A stretch of 64,000 nt of DNA from Senimuribacter intestinalis (GTDB taxonomy: Bacteria > Bacillota > Clostridia > Peptostreptococcales > Anaerovoracaceae). Positions within the stretch are counted from its first letter, which is position 1; every line of letters begins with the position of its first letter. The notes beneath the pieces were generated by a model. The model saw only the letters and a program-made list of their open reading frames with translations, made no database searches and was not told where the DNA came from. The position numbers were made by a program, and so were the translations under genes. Below, piece after piece: positions 44,387 to 51,987 of the stretch. The stretch spans positions 56,223 to 120,222 of the forward strand of contig CALPCJ010000010.1 of the NCBI GenBank assembly GCA_943192975.1. Reading direction: 5' to 3'.

Positions 44387-45549
44387 CAGATACCCCCTTT
44401 CCCTTGTTTCGTGTCATACTGGATATAGGGGATAAGGTCGGTGCGGTTTATCCTCTGTAAATGAGCGGTCAGTTTACTGGAAAGGGAAGTGCTGTATCTT
44501 GCCTTATCAAGCATAGTTCCCACCCGTTCCAGTCCACCTAATGCGTCATGTTCTTCCAAGAAATAAAAACTTTTGACAGCAGAAATCACGCCACCCTCTG
44601 TGAGCCATTGCTGTGTTTCTTCAAGGGAATTATGTGGTTTGGGTACTTGCAGTTTCAAGACTTCCACAGCCCCTAAAAAGCGTTCCCAAAACCGACACGT
44701 TTTCCATCTGCTCTTATTGCTTTCATTTCTGTTTGGCACGACAAAGCGCAGGTTGTTTGCCAATAGCCCGAAAGCCAGTTCCCCAAGTTCCAGTGGTCTG
44801 TCCTTGAATGTCATGGCAAAAACATGAGCCTTATCGTCACGCAGTTGCATTTCTGTCCGTTTCCAGCTCCCCACTTCATCAAGCGACTTATTATACTTGG
44901 AACAGACTTCCTTATCCTTGTCATAAAAGCGGTAGGACAATCCCGATTTTCCAGCTCCGATATAGACAGTCTTTGCGGTGTCGAAATCATCAAACTTGCT
45001 TTCGTCAAACTTATAGCCCTCACTGTTTGAGATAAATTCCTCTTTTTCGCATTTCTTCTTTATCTGCTCAATGGTAAAGAATGGATTTTCGTTCTTATCG
45101 TCAATGGCAATATCAAGTCTTGTGAAATGGAAGTTATCCAGTCCATATCTTCGCTCACAGCGTCCGAACATATCTCCAAAGGTCAAGCCCTTATCTTCAA
45201 GGATACGGTAAATATCATCACAGCCTTTTCCTGTCATGACGAGATAACAGCCAAGTCCCTGTGGGTTGTCCTCTGTCTTTTTTGCGTCCCCCGATACATA
45301 AATATCCCCAATCTCCCAGCGTGTCTGATAGGTCTTGAATTTTACGGTTGCTGGATAGACATTGAAAATATCAGTCGGTAAACCTAAAATGTGCATGATA
45401 ACATCTTCTGCTGTTGTAGTTTCAAATACAATGCTGATGTAATCAATCTTAACGGATAAATTTTCGTGTGTAGTTATAGTGCATTTCTCCTTTCGTACTT
45501 CCCGATTTTTTTGCGGGGTATAAATTGCATTTTTTCCTTTATTTATCAC
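44386..45549 (-). CDS. MobT/Rep_trans-type replication initiation or relaxase protein
   Basis: 387 residues as an open frame from GTG at 45549. DYISIVFETTTAEDVI, RLDIAIDDK and KTVYIGAGKSGLSYRFYDKD match Orf20/MobT-like Rep_trans proteins of Tn916-family elements, which nick the transfer origin and can drive rolling-circle replication. The true start is uncertain: AAAGGAG at 45488-45494 sits in the frame without an in-frame ATG behind it. The gene next to the candidate oriT supports the role. Confidence 0.85.
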   Translation of the reverse strand: MINKGKNAIYTPQKNREVRKEKCTITTHENLSVKIDYISIVFETTTAEDVIMHILGLPTDIFNVYPATVKFKTYQTRWEIGDIYVSGDAKKTEDNPQGLGCYLVMTGKGCDDIYRILEDKGLTFGDMFGRCERRYGLDNFHFTRLDIAIDDKNENPFFTIEQIKKKCEKEEFISNSEGYKFDESKFDDFDTAKTVYIGAGKSGLSYRFYDKDKEVCSKYNKSLDEVGSWKRTEMQLRDDKAHVFAMTFKDRPLELGELAFGLLANNLRFVVPNRNESNKSRWKTCRFWERFLGAVEVLKLQVPKPHNSLEETQQWLTEGGVISAVKSFYFLEEHDALGGLERVGTMLDKARYSTSLSSKLTAHLQRINRTDLIPYIQYDTKQGKGGI

Positions 45550-45559
45550 AGTTTCTAGG

Positions 45560-45780
45560 TACTATGACATGTATACGCAGGGCGGTGTTACATATACGCC
45601 CTCTGCGAACGCCGAAAGGCGTTCCCTTTCCAAAAGGAACTGTCTGTCCGCTCCACGTCTGGGGGACGTGTCCCGTCCAGCCAGCCCCTTTTGGAAACCA
45701 TGATTTTCGGTCTGATAGTCCATGCCTGTTCATGCTGTCAAAGCGAAAAAAACTCATCTATATGCTTACTCAAGTGTGTG
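45560..45780. other. GC-rich hairpin region, candidate origin of transfer
   Basis: This segment is much richer in G+C than the rest of the element and contains inverted repeats: GAACGCC/GGCGTTC (45607-45624), CCTTTCCAAAAGG and CACGTCTGGGGGACGTG. It lies immediately upstream of the MobT/Rep gene, where Tn916 relatives have oriT. Open frames across it on both strands have no ribosome site. Confidence 0.45.
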
Positions 45781-45856
45781 ATTGACCCTAGCGTGCTTAA
45801 TCACTTCATCTGATACGATAATAACGCCAGCAGGATTACTTGTCAAGAAGTTTTTA

Positions 45857-45885
45857 TTGACTTTTCAAAATAAAATAAGTATGAT
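45857..45885 (+). promoter_or_regulatory. Promoter of the XRE regulator
   Basis: TTGACT (45857-45862) and TATGAT (45880-45885) with a 17-base spacer, 51 bases before the gene start. Confidence 0.6.
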
Positions 45886-45935
45886 AGGCTTATAAACAGA
45901 AAGAAAAGCAACGAAAGGAGCGGTTATACTAAGTT

Positions 45936-46571
45936 ATGGAGGGTTATATAAAGAAAATGATTTTCTTAGGAGAGAACATACAGACCATAAGAAAACACAG
46001 GAAAATGAAACAGCAGGAGCTTGCGGACAAAATCGGTATCAATATGCAGAGCCTTTCCAAGATTGAAAGAGGGGTAAACTATCCTACCTTTGATACGCTG
46101 GAAAAGATAATGGACGTGCTGGGAGTAACGCCCAATGAATTATTGTCGGGAAAATGGAAGTATGTTAATCAAGCCGAAAAGGAAGTCTGCCAGTTTTTAA
46201 GGACGGAAGAACGCCTAAATGCAGAGTTGAAACATGGACACTATGATAACTTCTTTGACAGCGAAGAAGAATGGCTGGAGTATGAGCTGGAACAGTTGCG
46301 GAAATACATCACAGACTATATCAACGGAACGGAGATACAAGCGTCCGACCTTTACCCTATCAAGGAATTTATCCAGCACTTGAAATTTCAGAAAATATTA
46401 AACCGCTATGATGATTTATACAGCATGGATATGTTTGGGGAAAGCACAGACGGACACAAGTACGGTACGCCTTATCAGGTTGTAAAAATGATAAACCCCA
46501 ATTCAAAAGAAGATATGGAACTGTTACGGGAAGTATTAAGGAATAATCATTTTGATAATGAGGACGAGTAG
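45936..46571 (+). CDS. XRE-family regulator of the mobile element
   Basis: The helix-turn-helix is in residues 12-65: LGENIQTIRKHRKMKQQELA, then DKIGINMQSLSKIERGVNYP and LDVLGVTPNELL-like sequence. The rest is an acidic helical domain of unknown role. Two starts are possible, ATG at 45936 (GAAAGGAG about 14 bases before) or ATG at 45957 (GGAGGG 13 bases before). In this class the regulator controls excision and transfer genes. 211 residues. Confidence 0.85.
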   Translation: MEGYIKKMIFLGENIQTIRKHRKMKQQELADKIGINMQSLSKIERGVNYPTFDTLEKIMDVLGVTPNELLSGKWKYVNQAEKEVCQFLRTEERLNAELKHGHYDNFFDSEEEWLEYELEQLRKYITDYINGTEIQASDLYPIKEFIQHLKFQKILNRYDDLYSMDMFGESTDGHKYGTPYQVVKMINPNSKEDMELLREVLRNNHFDNEDE

Positions 46572-46662
46572 CCTTTTTTCTTTTCTGTGTTGGGTAATCA
46601 AGAGGAAGAAAGAAGTGTGCATTTTCAAGGCAGAAAAATATCAAAGGGTATGCTGATTTTTG

Positions 46663-46691
46663 TTGTGGCGGATATATGGAACTGTTATAAT
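46663..46691 (+). promoter_or_regulatory. Promoter of the RibD/DHFR-like cargo gene
   Basis: TTGTGG (46663-46668) and TATAAT (46686-46691), 17-base spacer, 46 bases before the ATG. This indicates independent expression of the cargo. Confidence 0.6.
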
Positions 46692-46736
46692 ATGGATATG
46701 AAGAAAGCGAATTGGAATTTGTGGAGGAAAGATAAA

Positions 46737-47417
46737 ATGGATAGACCTATTACAACATTGTTTATGCTAATGTCTGTTGATGGGAAAATAAGTACTGGTG
46801 CAACAGATGATTTGGATGTAGATAAGGATTTTCCTAAAATTAAAGGCGTTAATGAGGGATTACACCAATATTACGAAATAGAGCAGACAACAGATTTGTG
46901 GTCTTTCAACTCGGGTAGAGTGCAAGAAAAAATGGGAGTAAATAAAAAGAAAATACCAAGGAAAACACCGGTTTCCTTTGTTGTAATTGATAATAAACAT
47001 TTGAATGAAAATGGTATTCGCTATTTTTGTGCTTTATCAAAAGAGTTTGTGCTGATTACGACGAATACAAGACATCCTGCCTTTAACGTAGAGGATGAAA
47101 ATCTTCATATCATATACCAAAATGAATTATCCTTAAAAGATGCACTTATAAAACTTAAATCGGAATATGGTTGTGAGAGAATAACAATCCAGACTGGAGG
47201 AACATTGAATAACTTATTTCTTCGTGAAAAGCTGTTTGATTATGTAGATATTATTATTGCACCTGTTTTGATTGGCGGCAAGGATACTTCTACTCTAATT
47301 GATGGAAAGTCTTTGACAGAAGAATGCGAATTATCAAAATTGGGTGTTGTGAAGTTGCAAGAATGTGTAGTTTTGGAGAACTCGTATCTTAGATTACGCT
47401 ATGAGGTGATTCATTGA
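46737..47417 (+). CDS. Dihydrofolate reductase/RibD C-terminal-like protein (element cargo)
   Basis: 226 residues. MDRPITTLFMLMSVDGKIST, then GRVQEKMG, the strand FVLITTNTR and ITIQTGGTLNNLFLREKLFD, then IIAPVLIGGKDTSTLIDG match the RibD C-terminal (bacterial bifunctional deaminase-reductase) fold. GGAGGAAAGAT precedes the ATG; the open frame further upstream covers the promoter. Such proteins reduce pyrimidine or folate-like substrates. The substrate and any selectable advantage are unknown. Confidence 0.82.
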   Translation: MDRPITTLFMLMSVDGKISTGATDDLDVDKDFPKIKGVNEGLHQYYEIEQTTDLWSFNSGRVQEKMGVNKKKIPRKTPVSFVVIDNKHLNENGIRYFCALSKEFVLITTNTRHPAFNVEDENLHIIYQNELSLKDALIKLKSEYGCERITIQTGGTLNNLFLREKLFDYVDIIIAPVLIGGKDTSTLIDGKSLTEECELSKLGVVKLQECVVLENSYLRLRYEVIH

Positions 47418-47471
47418 CAAATCCCAGTTTATATAACTGGGATAGATTTGCAGTTGTGGAGGTGGTTGATT

Positions 47472-47609
47472 ATGGAATATACTAAAAAGAAAAATTGGAT
47501 AATAGCAATCGCTGTTGCTATCGTTTATTTAACAATAAGTATTCTCTTTGATTTGTGGTTTTTTCTTGGATTATATGGGTTGCCTATGCAATTTATAGAT
47601 TTATCGTGA
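47472..47609 (+). CDS. Small membrane protein, probably frameshifted at its C-terminus
   Basis: ATG at 47472 behind GGAGGTGG starts 45 codons: MEYTKKKNWIIAIAVAIVYL and a hydrophobic continuation. After the T6 run near 47558-47563 the alternative frame reads SWIIWVAYAIYRFIVK followed by a stop. That is the ending I expect for this type of ~47-residue membrane peptide, so one T appears to be missing. Last gene of the element before its terminator. Confidence 0.55.
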   Translation: MEYTKKKNWIIAIAVAIVYLTISILFDLWFFLGLYGLPMQFIDLS

Positions 47610-47672
47610 AATAGATAAATCCAAGCTGTTCAGAAGTACAAATCTCAGTTTGACAATTTCATATCCGTACAT

Positions 47673-47706
47673 AAAAAGACACCGCTTAAGTTAAGGGTGT
47701 CTTTTT
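47673..47706 (+). terminator. Terminator at the right part of the element
   Basis: AAAAAGACACC (47673-47683) pairs with GGTGTCTTTTT (47696-47706). Symmetrical, so it can act in both directions. Confidence 0.85.
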
Positions 47707-47742
47707 AGCGCTATTTTATTGTCATATCAAGGCTCAATCAAT

Positions 47743-47760
47743 CGTGGTAAATTCGTGGTA
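47743..47760 (+). repeat. Integrase arm-type direct repeats, right end
   Basis: CGTGGTAAATTCGTGGTA holds two GTGGTA copies 11 bases apart. A matching pair, CGTGGTTAAAATCGTGGTAA, lies at 42885-42904 beside the integrase gene. Confidence 0.6.
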
Positions 47761-47817
47761 AAATGAATGATTTTCTATACTTCAAAATACTTGAAAACAT
47801 AGTATTTATGTGGATAA

Positions 47818-48297
47818 TCTAAAAATAGATATAAAATTTATTTTAAATTCCTAATAGAATCAATTAATAGCAGTTTGTTTCATATTGATAAAAAAGGTAA
47901 AGACCTTATATTAACAGGAAGCCAATCAGGAACAGTCCCTATGCTATATAATCATATAGAACAAACTCATTTAACGCAATTGGAGTTTTTACTTGGAACA
48001 AATCCAGATATAGTCATTTTATGTGTCAACTTATTCGATAATATTGATTACATAAAACGTACAATCTGCGCAATTGAGAGTTTAGTGGACTGTACAGTTT
48101 TATCGATTGTTGTTTCTCCTCTAACGTATCCTAATGACTGGCAAATTATGTTAACACAAAAAATTTTAGCTAATGAAGCTGAAATCAAAGCATATAAAGA
48201 AAAGGTCGCTGAGGAAACAAAGAAGAAGGTTTACACATTAGGTGTAATGGTTGAAATGGAATCACTAGTTCAGGAGTGTATTGATTTCTTATCATAG
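47818..48297 (+). pseudogene. Carboxyl half of the TIGR04066-like peptide-maturation gene
   Basis: The frame is open from 47818 without a credible start and gives IESINSSLFHIDKKGKDLIL, then TGSQSGTVPMLYNHIEQ, LEFLLGTNPDIVILCVNLFD and VYTLGVMVEMESL. GSQSGTVP followed by LLGTxPDxVILCVNxFD is the second half of the family whose first half lies at 42.5-42.75 kb. The stop lies 9 bases before the next gene's ATG, and AGGAG for that gene is between. The insertion is the simplest explanation for the split. Confidence 0.7.
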
Positions 48298-48308
48298 GAG
48301 TTGCTATA

Positions 48309-49088
48309 ATGACAAAAGATACAGTTAATCTAAGAGAAAATGCTGCTTTTTATACTAAGATTTATCCAGGTGTATATTGGATTCCTGTTAATACATTGGG
48401 AAAAAGCCGACTTACAAATGAAGATATAGAGAAACTGAAAAATAAATCTCCAGAGATTAAGCGAGAGAAAATAAAGAATCTTTATGAATTAATACAGTTA
48501 CTTCAAATTGGAGGATTTGAAGTAGTAGATGATAATATTTATGAGCAGCATAATGGTTTGCAATGGGAAAAGCATAGGACTGGATATGATGCTGTGCGAT
48601 TAAATCAAGGCTGTTGTGCATCAGTTGCTAGTTTTGGAAACTACATTTTGGAAGGAAAGTATGAGGAGGTAGGATTAGTTGGGATTTCTTCTCTTTCAGG
48701 TAATGGGCATGTAGTGAATTACATAATGCATCATTCTTGTATTTATATTATAGATTTATTTGCAATGACGAATAAATTTGTATCTGAAATCTGTGTGGAA
48801 ACAGGTTTTAAACGAGATTATATAAAGACAAGTATTCCAACGTCTATTTTGATGAAAGTGGATAGCTTTGAAGATTTTGCAAATTTTTTTAGTAAGTTTA
48901 TGTATTTGAGAAGTAAAGAATATCTTTTTTTTCAACATTCCAGTGTGGAATGTTCACAAATTGCGGTCAAAATCCATAAAGGTAAAACGATTATTTTTCT
49001 GCCTAAAACAAATTGTATAAAAGAAATTAAGTATTCAAAGAACAGTCCACATATGGAAGTATGTTGGATTGAGGACAGGGAGGAGTAG
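48309..49088 (+). CDS. Uncharacterised protein with possible Cys-His-Asp triad, peptide-export locus
   Basis: 259 residues. I do not recognise a named family. LNQGCCASVASFGNYILEGK, then GNGHVVNYIMHHS and YIIDLFAMTN suggest a cysteine peptidase or transglutaminase-like core (Cys near 99-100, His near 137, Asp near 148). No signal peptide. ATAGGAGTTGC precedes the ATG; its end lies just before the ABC exporter start. It could process or modify a peptide. Confidence 0.6.
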   Translation: MTKDTVNLRENAAFYTKIYPGVYWIPVNTLGKSRLTNEDIEKLKNKSPEIKREKIKNLYELIQLLQIGGFEVVDDNIYEQHNGLQWEKHRTGYDAVRLNQGCCASVASFGNYILEGKYEEVGLVGISSLSGNGHVVNYIMHHSCIYIIDLFAMTNKFVSEICVETGFKRDYIKTSIPTSILMKVDSFEDFANFFSKFMYLRSKEYLFFQHSSVECSQIAVKIHKGKTIIFLPKTNCIKEIKYSKNSPHMEVCWIEDREE

Positions 49089-49092
49089 AAGT

Positions 49093-50853
49093 ATGTTTAA
49101 GAGTTTTCGGTTTTTATTGAAACTAATTTGGAAATTTAATAAAAAGTATATTTTTTATGCGGCTTCATTTCAGTTGGTAACGGCATTAGTGCCACTGATT
49201 AGCGTCATTATGCCCAAGTATATTATTGATGAATTGACTGATTTACAACGGCTAGAGTATCTGGGCATATATGTAGGGATTCTCGTGTTAACTAACTTTG
49301 TGGGAACAATTCTTCTTGCCTTTTTACGTGGTGCTATGTTTACATCGAAAAGTGAAGTATTTAATGATTTTCAGTGTATGATGGCAGAAAAACTAGTCAC
49401 TTGCGATTTTGAATCTCTAGAAAATCCAGAATTCTTAGATACAAAAGAAAAAGCCCATAAGATTTTATATGCGGATGGAGATGGGTTTGGTATGGTTTTA
49501 GATTACGCATTTAATATTGTGGGTAAAATTTTTGTCTTTGCTGGACTGATCGCTGTACTTAGCACATTGAATGTCGGAGTTGTATTCGTTTTCGTCATAC
49601 TGGTTTTATTAAATAGTTTGGTAGAATCTCGTGTGCAAAAGAAATATGTTTCATGGGATATGGAGAAAGCGCCGATAGAACGTAGAAGTCTGTATCTTTT
49701 AAATGCTATTGAGAATTTTGAGTATGGAAAAGAAGAACGAATTTATAATTTAAAGGAGTTTCTAATTCGCAAGATTTCAAAGCACTTAGGTGAGTCTGAC
49801 GCATTTTATAAAAAACAAATAAGAGTAATGAATAAATCTCAATATTTTACCGCATTTACTTCGTTAATTCGTGATGGAATTACCTATGCTTATCTGATTT
49901 TTAATGTATTAAGCCGCCATATTCAAATTGGTTCATTTGCAATGTATTTAGGGGCAGTTGCACAATTTTCAGCAGCGATGAACGATGTTATGTCTAGCAT
50001 TGTTGGAATTAGGCAGTTCGGCATGTATTATGAGGAACTGGAGAAGTATGTAAATATGCCGCAGAAAATGAGACATGGAAAGCAACTTCCTGAGGACAAT
50101 GCAGCGGGGTATACGATTCAGTTTGAAAACGTATCTTTTAAATATCCAGGGGCAAGTACTTATGCGCTTAAAAATGTAAATATTACTATTTCTCCTGCAG
50201 AAAAGCTGTCCGTTGTGGGTGAAAATGGAGCAGGAAAAACAACTTTTGTAAAACTGTTGACTAGATTGTACGAGCCTACAGAGGGACGGATTCTGCTTAA
50301 TGGGGTCGATATAAAAGAAATTGAGTATGATGCATATCAAAGTTTGATGGCAGCAGTCTTCCAGGATTTTAGGCTGTTTTCCTTTACATTAAAGGAAAAC
50401 GTTTGTTTCAATCAAGAGTGTGATGATACAGAAATTATTGATTGTCTGCAGCGCAGCGGTTTTGGCGACAAGTTGGAGAAACTTCCTAAAGGAATTTACA
50501 CTAGTATTTATAAAAATTTTGAAGAGGATGGATTCGAACCATCGGGTGGCGAAGGGCAGAAGATTGCTCTGGCAAGAGCACTATTTAAGAATACGCCTGT
50601 AGTGATTCTGGATGAACCGACGGCTGCACTAGACCCGAGAGCAGAATACGAAATGTATCAGCATTTTAACGATATGAGTAAGGGTAAGACGACAATATTC
50701 ATTTCACATCGTCTATCCAGCAGTAAATTCTGTGATAAGATTGCAGTTTTTGTTGATGGAAAGATTGTAGAATATGGAACCCATGATGAACTGTATCAGG
50801 CAAATAAGTTGTATCGCGAATTATTTGATATGCAGGCAAAATTTTATCAATAA
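49093..50853 (+). CDS. ABC transporter, fused membrane and ATPase domains (peptide exporter type)
   Basis: 586 residues. The N-terminal ~320 residues form the six-helix membrane domain; the ATPase has Walker A VVGENGAGKTTFVKLLTRLY, Q-loop AVFQDFRLF, signature PSGGEGQKIALARAL and Walker B PVVILDEPTAALDP. No C39 peptidase domain is fused. ATG at 49093 has GGGAGGAG upstream; the ATG at 49069 lies inside the previous gene. Likely exports the product of this locus. Confidence 0.85.
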   Translation: MFKSFRFLLKLIWKFNKKYIFYAASFQLVTALVPLISVIMPKYIIDELTDLQRLEYLGIYVGILVLTNFVGTILLAFLRGAMFTSKSEVFNDFQCMMAEKLVTCDFESLENPEFLDTKEKAHKILYADGDGFGMVLDYAFNIVGKIFVFAGLIAVLSTLNVGVVFVFVILVLLNSLVESRVQKKYVSWDMEKAPIERRSLYLLNAIENFEYGKEERIYNLKEFLIRKISKHLGESDAFYKKQIRVMNKSQYFTAFTSLIRDGITYAYLIFNVLSRHIQIGSFAMYLGAVAQFSAAMNDVMSSIVGIRQFGMYYEELEKYVNMPQKMRHGKQLPEDNAAGYTIQFENVSFKYPGASTYALKNVNITISPAEKLSVVGENGAGKTTFVKLLTRLYEPTEGRILLNGVDIKEIEYDAYQSLMAAVFQDFRLFSFTLKENVCFNQECDDTEIIDCLQRSGFGDKLEKLPKGIYTSIYKNFEEDGFEPSGGEGQKIALARALFKNTPVVILDEPTAALDPRAEYEMYQHFNDMSKGKTTIFISHRLSSSKFCDKIAVFVDGKIVEYGTHDELYQANKLYRELFDMQAKFYQ

Positions 50854-50867
50854 AAATTTTACACCTA

Positions 50868-51020
50868 TAGATTAAAACAAGATTAAACAGGCATATATAT
50901 GTTTTAAATTAAAATAGATAAAGTTTGATATAGAAAGTCATGAAGTCTGGGGTAGCTGAAAATAGTTAATACAATATAAATTTCAAATTAATTCTATTTA
51001 TGGTATAAATCTTGCATATT
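50868..51020 (+). promoter_or_regulatory. Second sigma-54-type promoter, paralogous to the one at 41.1 kb
   Basis: TGGTATAAATCTTGC at 51001-51015 again has GG and GC 12 bases apart. AAGATTAAACAGG recurs at 50879-50891 and TTTGATATAG-AAGT at 50923-50938. The similarity to 41087-41240 extends through AAAATAGTT and TATTTATGG. It drives the small Ig-like protein gene. Confidence 0.65.
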
Positions 51021-51094
51021 ACTTTATGTGAAAAGTTTTTATTGAGGAGGGAAATATTGTATCAAGGTTAAACATAACTTTATACTAAAATAAG

Positions 51095-51568
51095 ATGAGA
51101 AAATATATAAAAATAATAGCTGGATTCGTATTAGTTATTGCTATATTAGGAATTACGCTGCATCATCGCAGCACGTTAAATGATATTTGGTCAGAAAGAC
51201 TGTCGGAGGAATCGGTGATTGCCAGTTATTTAGAATTTTATCCAGCTTCTGATAAAGAAGCTATTACCGCAGAAAAGGGAACTTTCATTATCAATAACAA
51301 ATCCGACCTACAGATGCGTACAGGGGAATTCTACGCATTGCAGAAAAAAGTCTTAGGAAAATGGAGCGATGTAGAACCGTATTTGAATTTTGTAATGGTA
51401 GCTTATGAAGTGCCAACTGGTGAATATAGTTTTACTGTGAATTGGGAAAAAGATTATGGGAAATTACCCCATGGAACATACAGAATTATAAAAGACTGTG
51501 ATGTAACTCTGGATGCCGAATATCATAAAAGCGAAGACTTAGTTTTTGCGTGTGAATTTAGGATTTAA
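51095..51568 (+). CDS. Membrane-anchored Ig-like (Big_14-type) protein
   Basis: 157 residues. One N-terminal membrane anchor or signal (IIAGFVLVIAILGITL), then an extracytoplasmic domain with GEFYALQKKVLGKW and NWEKDYGKLPHGTYRIIKD, the typical end of the bacterial Ig-like Big_14 domain. Start is odd: no ribosome site before the ATG, although a strong GAGGAGGG lies 45 bases upstream before a TTG minigene. Same regulation as the sigma-factor operon. Confidence 0.7.
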   Translation: MRKYIKIIAGFVLVIAILGITLHHRSTLNDIWSERLSEESVIASYLEFYPASDKEAITAEKGTFIINNKSDLQMRTGEFYALQKKVLGKWSDVEPYLNFVMVAYEVPTGEYSFTVNWEKDYGKLPHGTYRIIKDCDVTLDAEYHKSEDLVFACEFRI

Positions 51569-51683
51569 TAGCGGAATATTACAAGCATATTTATAATAGA
51601 GCATGGTAAAACCGTGGGACGAAGTCGTTACAGAAATGAGGAAGAAATACGAATGATAAAGCCATATATATTCTTAAAGAAGC

Positions 51684-51730
51684 GCCTGCTGGCAGTGAGA
51701 CTCGCTGCCAGCAGGCATTTCTTTTATTAA
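51684..51730 (+). terminator. Terminator after the Ig-like gene
   Basis: GCCTGCTGGCAG (51684-51695) pairs perfectly with CTGCCAGCAGGC (51705-51716) and is followed by ATTTCTTTTATT. The rest of the gap to 51987 shows only short CGAAG/CTTCG repeats near 51840-51885. Confidence 0.88.
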
Positions 51731-51987
51731 CGATTATCAGCAAGCGGCTTGAAAACGCCAATCTGACCATATTTGTTCAAATCAGCTTTTTACGGTTAGA
51801 TAGCCGATTTCCAGAATCGAAATTCACTTTCTGAGTAGATCCGAAGCGGACTTCGAGCAGACTTCAAGCAAATCTCGAAGCAGGGAAACAGATTTCATTG
51901 GCTTGCCGCTGATTTATATGTGGAAAATCTTTCAGTGTTGTGATAAAATATAAAAATGGACAAATTATAGTATTAGGGGATTTAGAG

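Larger units (their letters stand above)
42753..47830. mobile_element. About 5-kb Tn916-type mobilizable element
   Basis: The element contains a Tn916-type integrase and excisionase, a MobT/Rep-like protein, a GC-rich putative transfer origin, an XRE regulator and a RibD/DHFR-like cargo gene. GTGGTA direct repeats lie near both ends (42885-42904 and 47743-47760), like integrase arm sites. It separates two halves of one host gene, which sets its limits to roughly 42745-42765 and 47815-47850. Conjugation genes (FtsK-like, VirB4-like) are absent, so transfer would need a helper. Confidence 0.8.

Noticed and set aside
45539..45785. Open frames on both strands over the GC-rich block of the element
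   Set aside because: They follow the inverted repeats of the putative oriT and have no ribosome sites.
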